Source: JBCBKZ01 sp039026975
GTDB lineage: Bacteria > Bacteroidota > Bacteroidia > J057
Assembly: GCA_039026975.1 (NCBI GenBank)
Contig: JBCCLI010000024.1
Coordinates: 1 to 29,526 of the forward strand
Direction: 5' to 3'
DNA: 29,526 nt
The notes below the pieces were generated by a model, which was not told where the DNA came from, ran no database searches, and was given only the letters and a program-made list of their open reading frames with translations. This document shows positions 8,913 to 16,598 of this stretch, one piece after another. Within the stretch, counting starts at the first letter, position 1; each line of letters opens with the position of its first letter. The position numbers and the translations under genes are program-made.

Positions 8913-9168
8913 GGGATAGAAAAGTTGTATAGATGAATGTTAGAAGTATGGAGATATACAGATTTTAGCAGAATATTCTACTATTCTCAAAAGTTCTGGC
9001 AACAAATCTGATACAATTACGTTGAGAATAGCAAAATACAGCAAATAGGCTCATATGAGGCTATTTTTTGAGAACAGAAAGGGTAGAAATAACCAGAAAA
9101 TACATTCTTGACTTTCTTCTTTTTTGTGATATTTTTGCGAAACTTTTACTCTTAACTAATAATAAGGT
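8913..9168. promoter_or_regulatory. Divergent intergenic region with repeated TTGAGAA(T/C)AG motifs
   Basis: A perfect 10-bp inverted repeat, CTATTCTCAA at 8981-8990 and TTGAGAATAG at 9022-9031, is followed by a near third copy, TTGAGAACAG, at 9068-9077. Between them an imperfect palindrome at 9043-9066 (AAATAG, G, CTCAT/ATGAG, G, CTATTT) runs into a T-tract. The three copies lie between ribA and the small acidic protein gene, so they could be sites for a regulator of either. No FMN-riboswitch consensus is recognised upstream of ribA. The repeats are seen directly; binding is inference. Confidence 0.45.
9108..9137 (+). promoter_or_regulatory. Bacteroidota-type promoter for the small acidic protein
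   Basis: TTG at 9108-9110 (-33 element), a 19-base spacer, then TATTTTTG at 9130-9137, an exact match to the Bacteroidota -7 consensus TAnnTTTG. Transcription should start near 9143, about 25 bases before the ATG at 9169. This is the best promoter I can read in the window. Confidence 0.65.
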
Positions 9169-9393
9169 ATGTACTGGACGCTAGAACTGGCCACATACTT
9201 GGAAGACGCCCCTTGGCCAGCTACAAAAGATGAACTGGTTGATTTCGCCTTGAGATCCGGTGCCCCTATGGAGGTGGTGGAGAACTTGCAGGACCTGCAG
9301 GATGACGATGGGATGACTTACGAGAACATTGAAGAAATATGGCCTGATTATCCATCCAAAGAAGACTTTCTTTTCAATGAAGATGAGTATTAA
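9169..9393 (+). CDS. Small acidic DUF2795-family protein
   Basis: A 74-residue, strongly acidic protein of a family that I recognise as conserved in Bacteroidota (DUF2795-like): YLEDAPWPATKDELVDFALR, then GAPMEVVENLQDLQDDDG, then IEEIWPDYPSKEDFLFNEDEY in part. The pattern of WPATK...L...A...G.P..VV..L is the DUF2795 core, predicted to be a short helical fold. The molecular function is not known. It has its own promoter at 9108-9137 and is followed by a terminator at 9484-9511, so it is probably transcribed alone. Length is full for the family and no signal peptide is present, so it is cytoplasmic. Confidence 0.88.
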   Translation: MYWTLELATYLEDAPWPATKDELVDFALRSGAPMEVVENLQDLQDDDGMTYENIEEIWPDYPSKEDFLFNEDEY

Positions 9394-9483
9394 TCTTCAT
9401 ATCATGAAGTGATAAAACGGACTAGAAATGAGTAAGCAGCCTTTTCAGTCATCTCAGGATGCCCAAGCTGCTCACAAAATATT

Positions 9484-9518
9484 CCCCTCAAGCTCATCAG
9501 CCGCTGAGGGGATTTCTT
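9484..9518 (+). terminator. Intrinsic terminator after the small acidic protein
   Basis: CCCCTCA at 9484-9490 pairs perfectly with TGAGGGG at 9505-9511 across a 14-base loop, followed by ATTTCTT. The short, broken T-tract makes it a moderate terminator. It separates the small acidic protein gene from the ebo cluster. Confidence 0.6.
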
Positions 9519-9581
9519 ATGAAGAAAACTACCTTACTTGCCTACATCTGCCTAACAGCATGTACAAGTAGAGTGTTATAA
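9519..9581 (+). CDS. Possible 20-residue lipoprotein-signal peptide ORF
   Basis: ATG 9519 to TAA 9581 encodes MKKTTLLAYICLTACTSRVL. It has a KK start, a hydrophobic core and a lipobox-like LTAC with Cys 15, followed by only five residues. That is a complete lipoprotein signal with almost no mature protein. It may be the stub of a lost lipoprotein gene, a real lipopeptide, or chance. It sits just after the terminator and just before the ebo cluster. Confidence 0.3.
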   Translation: MKKTTLLAYICLTACTSRVL

Positions 9582-9755
9582 ATAGTATGAGCGTCAATCA
9601 TTCTGAAATTTCTTCCATTCAGGTAACAAAAGGGACGACTAGGTCTCAGCTTGGCCTAATATCAGGCTTAGCTTCTATTTTCAGGCTAGATGACCTAATG
9701 TCTTTTCAATTTCCGAATGTCTCATTAATTTCAGATTCACAGGATATTTATTGAT

Positions 9756-10667
9756 TTGAAAACAGAACCTACATACCTATCTACAGAGGCAGAAGCATCT
9801 TTTCTTAAAGAGGAGCTGATAAAGACAGTCGGTGGAGAGATATCTACTTACTTCCAGCAGCTAATAAAGGGTCTGGCCGGAGATCAGCAGCATAGGACAT
9901 TTTTCATGGCTTTTGGGAGTGCCCCCAGAAGATTAGGAAAAGGGCAGCTACTCATGGATAAAGCGGCCATCCAACAGGCCTTATCCATTAACCCAGATTG
10001 GACCCCATGGACCTGGGAAGTGGATGAAGTCCTACGTGTCTGGCTGATCTTACAGATTCCTTCTAAAGACAAAGAAGCATACATAGCCCGTATCATGGAA
10101 GTATATGAGACAGCAGATATGCGAGAGTTAGCCGTTATCATGAAGGTCTTACCACTAACAGCCTATCCTGAATCATTTGTGAGAATAGGAGAAGAAGGAG
10201 TGAGAACCAATATGTCAAATGTATTGGAAGCTATAGCCCTTCATAATGTATATCCCTCAAGGTACTTTAGTGAGAATGCCTGGAATCAGATGTTTCTGAA
10301 ATGCATCTTCACTGATAGAACCATTTATAATATTAGTGGGATAGATGACAGGAATAATCCAGAGCTTACCCGCATTATCATAGATTATGCCCATGAAAGA
10401 TGGGCCGCTTCCAGAACAGTTACCCCGGAAATTTGGCGACCAGTAGCTCCCTATCTAGGGAAAAAAAACCTATCTGATATAGAGAAAGTCATAAATAATG
10501 AAAATCATATACAACAGATTGCTGGTGCTTTGGTTTGTATGAATAGTGGAGTCGATGATTTCAAGCAGCTATTAGCTGCTAAAAAAGGACTTTCGGATAG
10601 TATTCTTACGAAAAAACTAGACTGGGACTGGGTCGGAAGAGCCTGGGAACAAAGTGATAAAACATAA
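9756..10667 (+). CDS. eboA: EboA-domain protein, first gene of the ebo cluster
   Basis: A 303-residue, probably all-helical soluble protein that I assign to EboA from its sequence and from being first in a complete ebo order. Conserved-looking stretches are FMAFGSAPRRLGKG near residue 50, WTWEVDEVLRVWLIL near 85-100, MKVLPLTAYPE near 130-140, EAIALHNVYPSRYF and MFLKCIFTDRTIY. Its biochemical role is unknown, and no catalytic motif is visible. The start is TTG 9756: the frame is open only from 9729 and has no ATG before residue 50, which is inside the conserved part. eboB begins 19 bp after its stop. Confidence 0.85.
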   Translation: MKTEPTYLSTEAEASFLKEELIKTVGGEISTYFQQLIKGLAGDQQHRTFFMAFGSAPRRLGKGQLLMDKAAIQQALSINPDWTPWTWEVDEVLRVWLILQIPSKDKEAYIARIMEVYETADMRELAVIMKVLPLTAYPESFVRIGEEGVRTNMSNVLEAIALHNVYPSRYFSENAWNQMFLKCIFTDRTIYNISGIDDRNNPELTRIIIDYAHERWAASRTVTPEIWRPVAPYLGKKNLSDIEKVINNENHIQQIAGALVCMNSGVDDFKQLLAAKKGLSDSILTKKLDWDWVGRAWEQSDKT

Positions 10668-10686
10668 ACCATTAACAACTAGGAAC

Positions 10687-11604
10687 ATGGCAGAAGTACA
10701 AAGGTGGATAGACTCACACATACACATGAGCGCTCGTACCACAGATGACTACCAGAGAATGAAAGAAGCAGGTATAGTAGCCGTCATTGAGCCTTCCTTT
10801 TGGTTAGGGCAGCCAAGGACTACCATAGGTTCTTTCAAAGATTATTTTAGCACGCTAGTGGGGTGGGAAAGATTTCGTGCCAGTCAGTTTGGTATCAAAC
10901 ACTACTGTACCATAGGCCTGAACTCAAAAGAAGCTAATAATGAGGCCTTGGCAGAGCAGGTAATGGACCTACTACCTAAGTACATTTATAAAGATGGCGT
11001 AGTAGGCGTAGGGGAGATAGGCTATGATGACCAGACAGCATTAGAAGATAAATACTTTAGGCTCCAGATTGAGCTGGCGAAAGAGGCCAATCTACCCATT
11101 CAGATTCATACTCCTCATAGAGACAAGAAAAATGGAACTAAGCGTAGTATGGATGTGGTGCTTGAGCATGGAGTAGCGCCTCATATGGTGGTCATAGACC
11201 ATAATAATGAGGAAACAGTTCAGGAAGTACTGGACAGAGGCTTCTGGGCTGCCTTCACCATTTATCCTTACACTAAGATGGGAAATGAGAGAATGGTGGA
11301 AGTAGTAAGAAAGTTTGGGTCAGAGAGAATCATTGTAGATAGCTCCGCTGATTGGGGGATCAGTGATCCGCTGGCAGTTCCTAAAACAGCCAATCTAATG
11401 CTGAGAAGAGGGATTAATCCAGAGGATGTAACTAAGGTCTCTTACCAAAATGCCATAGACGCCTACGGGCAAAGCGGACAATTCAATGAGTCTGACTGGC
11501 TAGAGCCTAATGGGGTAGACCAGCGAGAACTATTCAATGGAAATTCCGTGCTGAGAGGGCAGGTGCCTGTAGTAGACTCAGATGCTAATGTAGTACAGAA
11601 TTAA
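10687..11604 (+). CDS. eboB: EboB, TatD-like metal-dependent hydrolase
   Basis: A 305-residue TIM-barrel hydrolase of the amidohydrolase/TatD type. Metal ligands are visible in the expected order: HIH at 11-13, E110 in VGEIGYD, H141 in IHTPH, H172 in IDHNN, and D218 in IVDSSADWG. Start: ATG 10687 (MAEVQRWIDSHIH), preceded by AGGAAC, puts the metal motif near the N-terminus as in relatives. A GTG at 10654 would overlap eboA by 14 bp and add 11 unneeded residues. The substrate is unknown; hydrolysis of a phosphoester or amide in the ebo product pathway is inferred. eboC follows after 6 bp. Confidence 0.88.
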   Translation: MAEVQRWIDSHIHMSARTTDDYQRMKEAGIVAVIEPSFWLGQPRTTIGSFKDYFSTLVGWERFRASQFGIKHYCTIGLNSKEANNEALAEQVMDLLPKYIYKDGVVGVGEIGYDDQTALEDKYFRLQIELAKEANLPIQIHTPHRDKKNGTKRSMDVVLEHGVAPHMVVIDHNNEETVQEVLDRGFWAAFTIYPYTKMGNERMVEVVRKFGSERIIVDSSADWGISDPLAVPKTANLMLRRGINPEDVTKVSYQNAIDAYGQSGQFNESDWLEPNGVDQRELFNGNSVLRGQVPVVDSDANVVQN

Positions 11605-11610
11605 GCGTAT

Positions 11611-12513
11611 ATGCAGCCACTGCTGGCCTTACTTAGGCTCATGAGACCTGCTAATGTGATTACTGCCATCTCTAACATTATTATGGGAGCGGTAGCCGCA
11701 GTAGTATGGGTAAATGGGCTGGAGTCCCTGCTAACGCTAGGAAGCACAGCAGACCTATGGTGGCTGATAGCTGCTACTACTGGCCTTTATGGAGGAGGAG
11801 TAGTTATGAATGATGTGTTTGATGTGGAGCTGGATAGGGTGGAAAGACCAGAAAGACCCCTACCAGCAGGCATAGTCTCTGTTCAGGTAGCTACCCTTTT
11901 TGGGTTAGTGCTTATCGGGGGAGGGATCCTGGCTGCCTTTCAGGTTTCTTCCTTATCAGGCATCCTAGCCATTATCACCGGAGCATGCGCACTCCTTTAT
12001 GATGGATGGGGAAAACATCAAGATGTATGGGGACCTATCAATATGGGTTTGTGTAGAGGGCTGAATGTATTATTAGGCGTCAGTATTATCCCATCTGCTG
12101 TAGGGGCGCTATGGTTCCTGGGATTGATCCCGATAGTATATATAGGCGCTATAACTCTCATTAGCAGAGGAGAGGTACATGGTGGGAACCAGCAATCCAT
12201 GAACTATGCCTTACTCATGTTTGCTTTAGTGGTAGGGGGAGTTGCTTGTTTGGGGCTAGCAGCTAAATTTACGCTCATTAATAGTCTCCCCTTTCTTTCG
12301 GTTTTCTGCCTGATAGTATTTCCACCTTTGTGGAAGGCTAGAAACAGTCTCTCCTCCGGGGATATTATGAAGGCCGTAAAATCAGGAATTATTGCCTTAA
12401 TTGTAATGGATGCCAGCATTGCAGCCGGTTTCGGGGGATGGATAGCTGGTTTAATTGTATTAGTATTATTACCTATTTCTTTTGCCTTGAGCAGGATATT
12501 TGCCGTGACTTAA
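11611..12513 (+). CDS. eboC: EboC, UbiA-type membrane prenyltransferase
   Basis: A 300-residue integral membrane protein with about eight or nine hydrophobic segments. The first aspartate-rich motif of UbiA prenyltransferases is clear, NDVFDVELD at 67-75, followed by the ERPLPAG turn that is also typical. The second motif is altered to YDGWGKHQDVWGP at 130-142. UbiA enzymes bind a prenyl diphosphate with Mg2+ and transfer the prenyl group to an acceptor in the membrane. Within ebo clusters the acceptor is not known; a cyclitol made by EboD is my inference. It is tightly packed between eboB (6 bp) and eboD (10 bp). Confidence 0.9.
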   Translation: MQPLLALLRLMRPANVITAISNIIMGAVAAVVWVNGLESLLTLGSTADLWWLIAATTGLYGGGVVMNDVFDVELDRVERPERPLPAGIVSVQVATLFGLVLIGGGILAAFQVSSLSGILAIITGACALLYDGWGKHQDVWGPINMGLCRGLNVLLGVSIIPSAVGALWFLGLIPIVYIGAITLISRGEVHGGNQQSMNYALLMFALVVGGVACLGLAAKFTLINSLPFLSVFCLIVFPPLWKARNSLSSGDIMKAVKSGIIALIVMDASIAAGFGGWIAGLIVLVLLPISFALSRIFAVT

Positions 12514-12523
12514 TGGAGTTTGT

Positions 12524-13699
12524 ATGAAGGCTATTCAACAGCAATTTACAGTACCTTTTAGCTATACCGTACATTTTACAGAGGGATTATTTGATCTTGG
12601 TAACCCTCTTTTAACAGATTCTCTGACTGAAGAAGGAACCAGAGAACAAGTGAAGGCATACATTGCCATAGATGATGGAGTAGTAGCTGCTCATCCTCAC
12701 CTACTGTCTGACATTCTTACTTACTTTTCACAAGATGGTATTTCTCTTTTGGGAGCCCCCTTAATAGTGCCTGGGGGAGAAAGGGTAAAGAATGAAATTA
12801 GCTGGGTGGAGAAAATCCTGGAAGAGGTAAATACCTTCAAGATTGACAGGCATGCGTATATCATAGGCATAGGAGGAGGAGCCGTTTTAGATGCTGTAGG
12901 CTATGCCGCTTCTATTGCACACAGAGGGGTCAGGCATATCAGAATCCCTACCACCGTGCTTTCCCAGAATGACTCAGGGGTAGGGGTAAAGAATGGAATT
13001 AACTACTTCGGGAAGAAAAACTTTGTGGGGAACTTTGCACCTCCCTTCACTGTTATTAATGACTTTGGTTTTCTGAAGACCCTTGATGATAGAGACTGGC
13101 GTTCTGGTATTTCGGAAGCTATCAAAGTAGCACTATTAAAAGATAAGAGGTTTTATCAGCAGCTAGTAGCAGATGCTGAAGCCCTGGCAAACCGAGAAAT
13201 GGCACCTATGAAAACCCTTATCCATAGATGTGCTGAGCTTCATATGGAACATATAGCTGGTGGAGATCCATTTGAGATGGGGTCATCCAGGCCACTGGAC
13301 TTTGGGCATTGGGCAGCCCATAAGCTGGAGCAGTTGACAGACTTTGCTATCAGGCATGGAGAAGCAGTAGCCATAGGCATCAGCTTGGATGTATGTTATT
13401 CTTTCTTGCAAGGAATGATAACTGAAGAAGAGAAAAATCAGGTGTTGGCCCTATTCACGGCTTTAGGGTTTGAGCTATTTGCGGAAGAATTACTGGCAGA
13501 AGTAGCAGAGGTTCCGGTGCTGTTAAAGGGTTTAGAGGAATTCAGAGAACACCTTGGTGGCCAACTCACCATCATGCTGTTGGAAGGTATAGGGAAAGGA
13601 AAAGAAGTACATGAAATGGAGGGCGATAAAATTTTGGCTGCCATCTACATGTTGAGGGAGTACCAGCAGCAGTTAGCTACTACACCTATACCACAATGA
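12524..13699 (+). CDS. eboD: EboD, 3-dehydroquinate synthase-like sugar phosphate cyclase
   Basis: A 391-residue NAD- and zinc-dependent cyclase homologue. IGIGGGAVLDAVGYAAS (GGG at 117-119) binds NAD, and IPTTVLSQNDSGVGVKNGIN matches the DHQ-synthase substrate region. The three zinc ligands are visible: E198 in SEAIKVALLKD, H262 in LDFGHWAAHKLE and H278 in IRHGEAVAIG. The stretch DFGHWAAHKLE differs from FGHTFGHA of true AroB enzymes, so I expect a different sugar phosphate or product. It is not a shikimate-pathway copy by context: no aro gene is near and it sits in the ebo order. The start at ATG 12524 is 10 bp after eboC. Confidence 0.9.
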   Translation: MKAIQQQFTVPFSYTVHFTEGLFDLGNPLLTDSLTEEGTREQVKAYIAIDDGVVAAHPHLLSDILTYFSQDGISLLGAPLIVPGGERVKNEISWVEKILEEVNTFKIDRHAYIIGIGGGAVLDAVGYAASIAHRGVRHIRIPTTVLSQNDSGVGVKNGINYFGKKNFVGNFAPPFTVINDFGFLKTLDDRDWRSGISEAIKVALLKDKRFYQQLVADAEALANREMAPMKTLIHRCAELHMEHIAGGDPFEMGSSRPLDFGHWAAHKLEQLTDFAIRHGEAVAIGISLDVCYSFLQGMITEEEKNQVLALFTALGFELFAEELLAEVAEVPVLLKGLEEFREHLGGQLTIMLLEGIGKGKEVHEMEGDKILAAIYMLREYQQQLATTPIPQ

Positions 13700-13976
13700 A
13701 AGGAAAGTAGAATAACCTAAGTAGCTATCCCCATGTCTCGGATCAGCATGGTAAGGGAACCATTATTAGTCTCAGAGAGGGGCCGTTTGTCCCCCTATTT
13801 GATCGGGATGAGGGGCATACAGGCTAGTATGGGAGGAACAAAGCATGTTAGCCTACCATTTTTTCCGAATGAAAAAAGTAGGGTACAGAGTTGATATAGA
13901 AGACCTCCTTCAGGCTATGAAGCACTTGAAGGGTGTTACTCCCCGTTTTACAGTCGGGCTTCCTCAAAAGAAAAAT
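13700..13976 (+). other. Unusual gap inside the ebo cluster between eboD and eboE
   Basis: All other ebo joins are 19 bp or less, yet 277 bp separate the eboD stop from the eboE start I favour. The gap has a hairpin (AGGGG at 13778-13782, CCCCT at 13792-13796), a 53-codon frame from ATG 13733 with no recognisable motif, and a 44-codon in-frame extension of eboE from ATG 13845. I see no terminator T-tract and no good promoter. It may be a decayed small gene or a control region. Confidence 0.4.
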
Positions 13977-15227
13977 ATGTTAATCCAATATTCAGTTCCT
14001 GCTCATCTTACGTATTGCACAAACATTCATCCGGGAGAAAGCTGGGAGGAGGTGTTTGCCTCGCTCAAGAGGTATGCTCTTCCGGTGAAGGAAGCTGTGT
14101 CTCCTGATGCTCCTTTTGGTATCGGGCTTCGACTTTCCGGTCAGGCTGCTAGAGATATTCTCATGGGAGAATGCCTGGCTGAATTTAAGGATTGGCTAGC
14201 GGTAAATGACTTCTATGTATTTACCATGAATGGATTTCCCTATGGAGGGTTCCACCATACGGTAGTGAAAGGAAATGTGCATGCGCCAGACTGGCTGACG
14301 CAAGAGCGGGTTACCTATACTTGTAACCTGTTTAGCATTTTGGCGGAACTTTTACCAGAAGGGATGGAGGGAGGCATATCTACCTCACCCATATCTTATA
14401 AGCCCTGGCATCTAAGGGCGGCAGATAAGGAAACCGCCCGAAAAAAAGGGAGTGAATACCTGGCTAAGGTCATTCTTCATTTGTATCAATTAGAAGAAGA
14501 AAGCGGTAAGTTCATGCACCTGGACATAGAGCCAGAGCCTGACGGAATTTTAGAGAATACAGCAGAGATGGTTTCTTTTTATGAGAACGATCTCCTGCCT
14601 GTAGCTTCTTCTATTCTCCAGCAAGAATTATCCATTTCTCCTGAGGCAGCAGAAGCGCTGATAAGAAGATATATTCAACTCTGCTATGATGTCTGCCATT
14701 TTGCTGTGGAGTTTGAAGATCACCATACTTCCCTAGATACTTTTAAGGCTGCAGGCATAGCCATAGGAAAGGTGCAGATTAGTGCCGCTTTAGCCGTTTC
14801 CTTTCCTAAGGATAAAAATGACTACAAGCAAGTAGTAGCGTCACTTTCTCCTTTTAATGAGTCTACCTATCTGCACCAAGTAATAGGGAAAAAACAGGAT
14901 GGTACTTTTCTACAATATCCAGATCTTCCCCCAGCATTGAAAGAGATAGAGACTGCATCCTGGGAGGAGTGGCGAACGCATTTTCATGTTCCCTTATTTA
15001 TAGAGACTTATGGATTACTAAGAAGTACACAGAAAGATATCTTAGAGGTGTTTGAGTGGTTTCAGCGGGAAGAGGTGGAAACCCACTGGGAGGTAGAAAC
15101 CTACACATGGGATGTCCTACCCGCAGATATGCAGCTATCCATAGACCAATCCATCATCAGGGAACTAGATTGGGTAACTTCTCATTTAAACCAGTATGAG
15201 CGTATTCAGGAAAACAGTCGTCATTAA
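13977..15227 (+). CDS. eboE: EboE, TIM-barrel-like 'metabolite traffic' protein
   Basis: A 416-residue protein assigned to EboE from the conserved N-terminal HLTYCTNIHPGESW (residues 10-23), the LDIEPEPDG motif at 182-190 and its place in the cluster. The fold is xylose-isomerase-like TIM barrel in the family, but which reaction it catalyses is not known. I choose ATG 13977 (MLIQYSVPAHLTYC) because the family starts close to the HLTYC motif; the frame is open back to 13812, and ATG 13845 would add 44 residues without resemblance. Its last 32 bp overlap eboF, so the two are translationally coupled. The family name 'metabolite traffic' comes from ebo mutants in other bacteria. Confidence 0.86.
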   Translation: MLIQYSVPAHLTYCTNIHPGESWEEVFASLKRYALPVKEAVSPDAPFGIGLRLSGQAARDILMGECLAEFKDWLAVNDFYVFTMNGFPYGGFHHTVVKGNVHAPDWLTQERVTYTCNLFSILAELLPEGMEGGISTSPISYKPWHLRAADKETARKKGSEYLAKVILHLYQLEEESGKFMHLDIEPEPDGILENTAEMVSFYENDLLPVASSILQQELSISPEAAEALIRRYIQLCYDVCHFAVEFEDHHTSLDTFKAAGIAIGKVQISAALAVSFPKDKNDYKQVVASLSPFNESTYLHQVIGKKQDGTFLQYPDLPPALKEIETASWEEWRTHFHVPLFIETYGLLRSTQKDILEVFEWFQREEVETHWEVETYTWDVLPADMQLSIDQSIIRELDWVTSHLNQYERIQENSRH

Positions 15228-16590
15228 TGTTGTAGGGCTTACCAGAGGCCTGATAGGAGAACATACTCCTTTTCTGCAAGCGTGGACACAGGAAAAAGAC
15301 ATTACCCCGGTAAGCCCTGTCATTCCAGCAGTAACCTGTTCTGCACAGTCTACCTACCTGACAGGGGTGTATCCAGATGAGCATGGGATAGTGGGAAACG
15401 GCTGGTACTTTGAGGAGGAATGTGAGGTGAAGTTTTGGCGTCAGTCTAATAGGCTCGTTCAAGCGCCTAAGATCTGGGAATTGGCTAAATCCATAGATCC
15501 TTCCTTCACCTGCTCTAATATGTTCTGGTGGTATAATATGTACTCCTCCGTGGATTACTGTGTAACGCCAAGGCCTAATTATCTGGCAGATGGGAGAAAG
15601 ATCCCTGACTGCTACTCAGTACCGGGAGAATTAAGAGATGAGCTTCAGGATGAGTTAGGCACTTTCCCCCTCTTCAACTTCTGGGGTCCTAATACCACCA
15701 TTAAATCATCTCAGTGGATAGCAGATGCTTCCATTAAAACAGATGAGAAATATGATCCTACACTGACGCTTATCTACCTCCCACACCTGGATTATAATTT
15801 TCAGCGTCATGGGACCCAACATCCATCCGTTTTCAAAGATCTGAAGGAGATAGATGAGGTATGTAAACAACTCATCACCTACTATGAAGGGAAGGAGGCA
15901 GAAGTGATTATTCTTTCAGAATATGGAATCACGGATGTGTCACAGCCTGTCCACCTGAATAGGGTGTTAAGAAAGGCAGGTATGCTGAACATTCGGGTAG
16001 AAAGAGGGCTGGAACTACTGGATGCTGGTATGAGTCAGGCCTTTGCCGTAGCGGATCATCAGGTGGGACATGTGTATGTGAATGATACCAGCAAAATGGA
16101 AGAGGTGAGAGCCTTATTGGAGAATACCCAGGGTGTAGAGCATGTCTGGGATAAGACTGAGCAAAAACGTGAAAAACTGGATCATGAGAGAGCGGGCGAT
16201 TTTGTAGTAGTCGCAGATAAGGATTCCTGGTTCACCTACTATTACTGGCTGGACGATACAAAAGCTCCGGACTTCGCACGGATGGTGGATATCCATAAAA
16301 AGCCCGGCTATGATCCAGTGGAAATGCACCTAAACCCCAAGATCCCTTTCCCTATACCCCTCATCATTTGGAAGCTCATCAAAAAGAAACTGGGCTTCCG
16401 GGTACTCATGGATGTGACTCCCTTAGATGCTACGCTCATCAAAGGTTCTCACGGCAGGAGACCAGAGTCAGTAGAAGACTACCCAGTATTCATCAGTAAA
16501 AGCAGCGGTGCCGGAGAAAATCCCATAGAAGCCGATCAGGTCTTCAAACTCATGGCCAAGGAGCTTGGCGTAAGCAGTATGGTGAAGTAG
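15196..16590 (+). CDS. eboF: EboF, alkaline-phosphatase-superfamily phosphodiesterase/pyrophosphatase
   Basis: A 464-residue member of the nucleotide pyrophosphatase/phosphodiesterase group. The nucleophile is T47 in PAVTCSAQSTYLTG, D199 lies in LPHLDYNFQRHG with H205 close by, and the late ligand is in IKGSHGRRP near residue 426. Two sites are unlike typical members: the first metal Asp is replaced in VINVVGLTRGL (residues 9-19), and SEYG at 241-244 stands where SDHG is usual. No signal peptide is seen, so it should act in the cytoplasm, unlike many NPPs. Start ATG 15196 overlaps eboE by 32 bp. It ends the cluster just before a long palindrome at 16599-16658. Confidence 0.87.
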   Translation: MSVFRKTVVINVVGLTRGLIGEHTPFLQAWTQEKDITPVSPVIPAVTCSAQSTYLTGVYPDEHGIVGNGWYFEEECEVKFWRQSNRLVQAPKIWELAKSIDPSFTCSNMFWWYNMYSSVDYCVTPRPNYLADGRKIPDCYSVPGELRDELQDELGTFPLFNFWGPNTTIKSSQWIADASIKTDEKYDPTLTLIYLPHLDYNFQRHGTQHPSVFKDLKEIDEVCKQLITYYEGKEAEVIILSEYGITDVSQPVHLNRVLRKAGMLNIRVERGLELLDAGMSQAFAVADHQVGHVYVNDTSKMEEVRALLENTQGVEHVWDKTEQKREKLDHERAGDFVVVADKDSWFTYYYWLDDTKAPDFARMVDIHKKPGYDPVEMHLNPKIPFPIPLIIWKLIKKKLGFRVLMDVTPLDATLIKGSHGRRPESVEDYPVFISKSSGAGENPIEADQVFKLMAKELGVSSMVK

Positions 16591-16598
16591 CACTTAGG

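Larger units (their letters stand above)
9394..9755 (+). other. Spacer before the ebo cluster, with terminator and two tiny reading frames
   Basis: A 362-bp stretch without an established gene. It holds a short hairpin (CTTCAT/ATGAAG at 9395-9409), the terminator at 9484-9511, a 20-codon frame with a lipoprotein-like signal (9519-9581) and a 55-codon frame (9587-9754) that ends one base before the eboA start. I could not find a convincing TAnnTTTG promoter for the ebo genes; TACATCTG near 9543 is one mismatch away. The 55-codon frame has no recognisable motif and may be chance. Confidence 0.5.

Noticed and set aside
9587..9754. 55-codon frame ending one base before eboA
   Set aside because: The position is suggestive, but the sequence has no motif or clear coding signal, so it is not listed as a gene.
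9394..9755. tRNA or other structured RNA before the ebo cluster
   Set aside because: No cloverleaf or CCA end; the only strong stem is the terminator at 9484-9511.
13733..13894. 53-codon frame between eboD and eboE
   Set aside because: No recognisable motif; overlaps the eboE extension in another frame. Kept only as part of the gap description.
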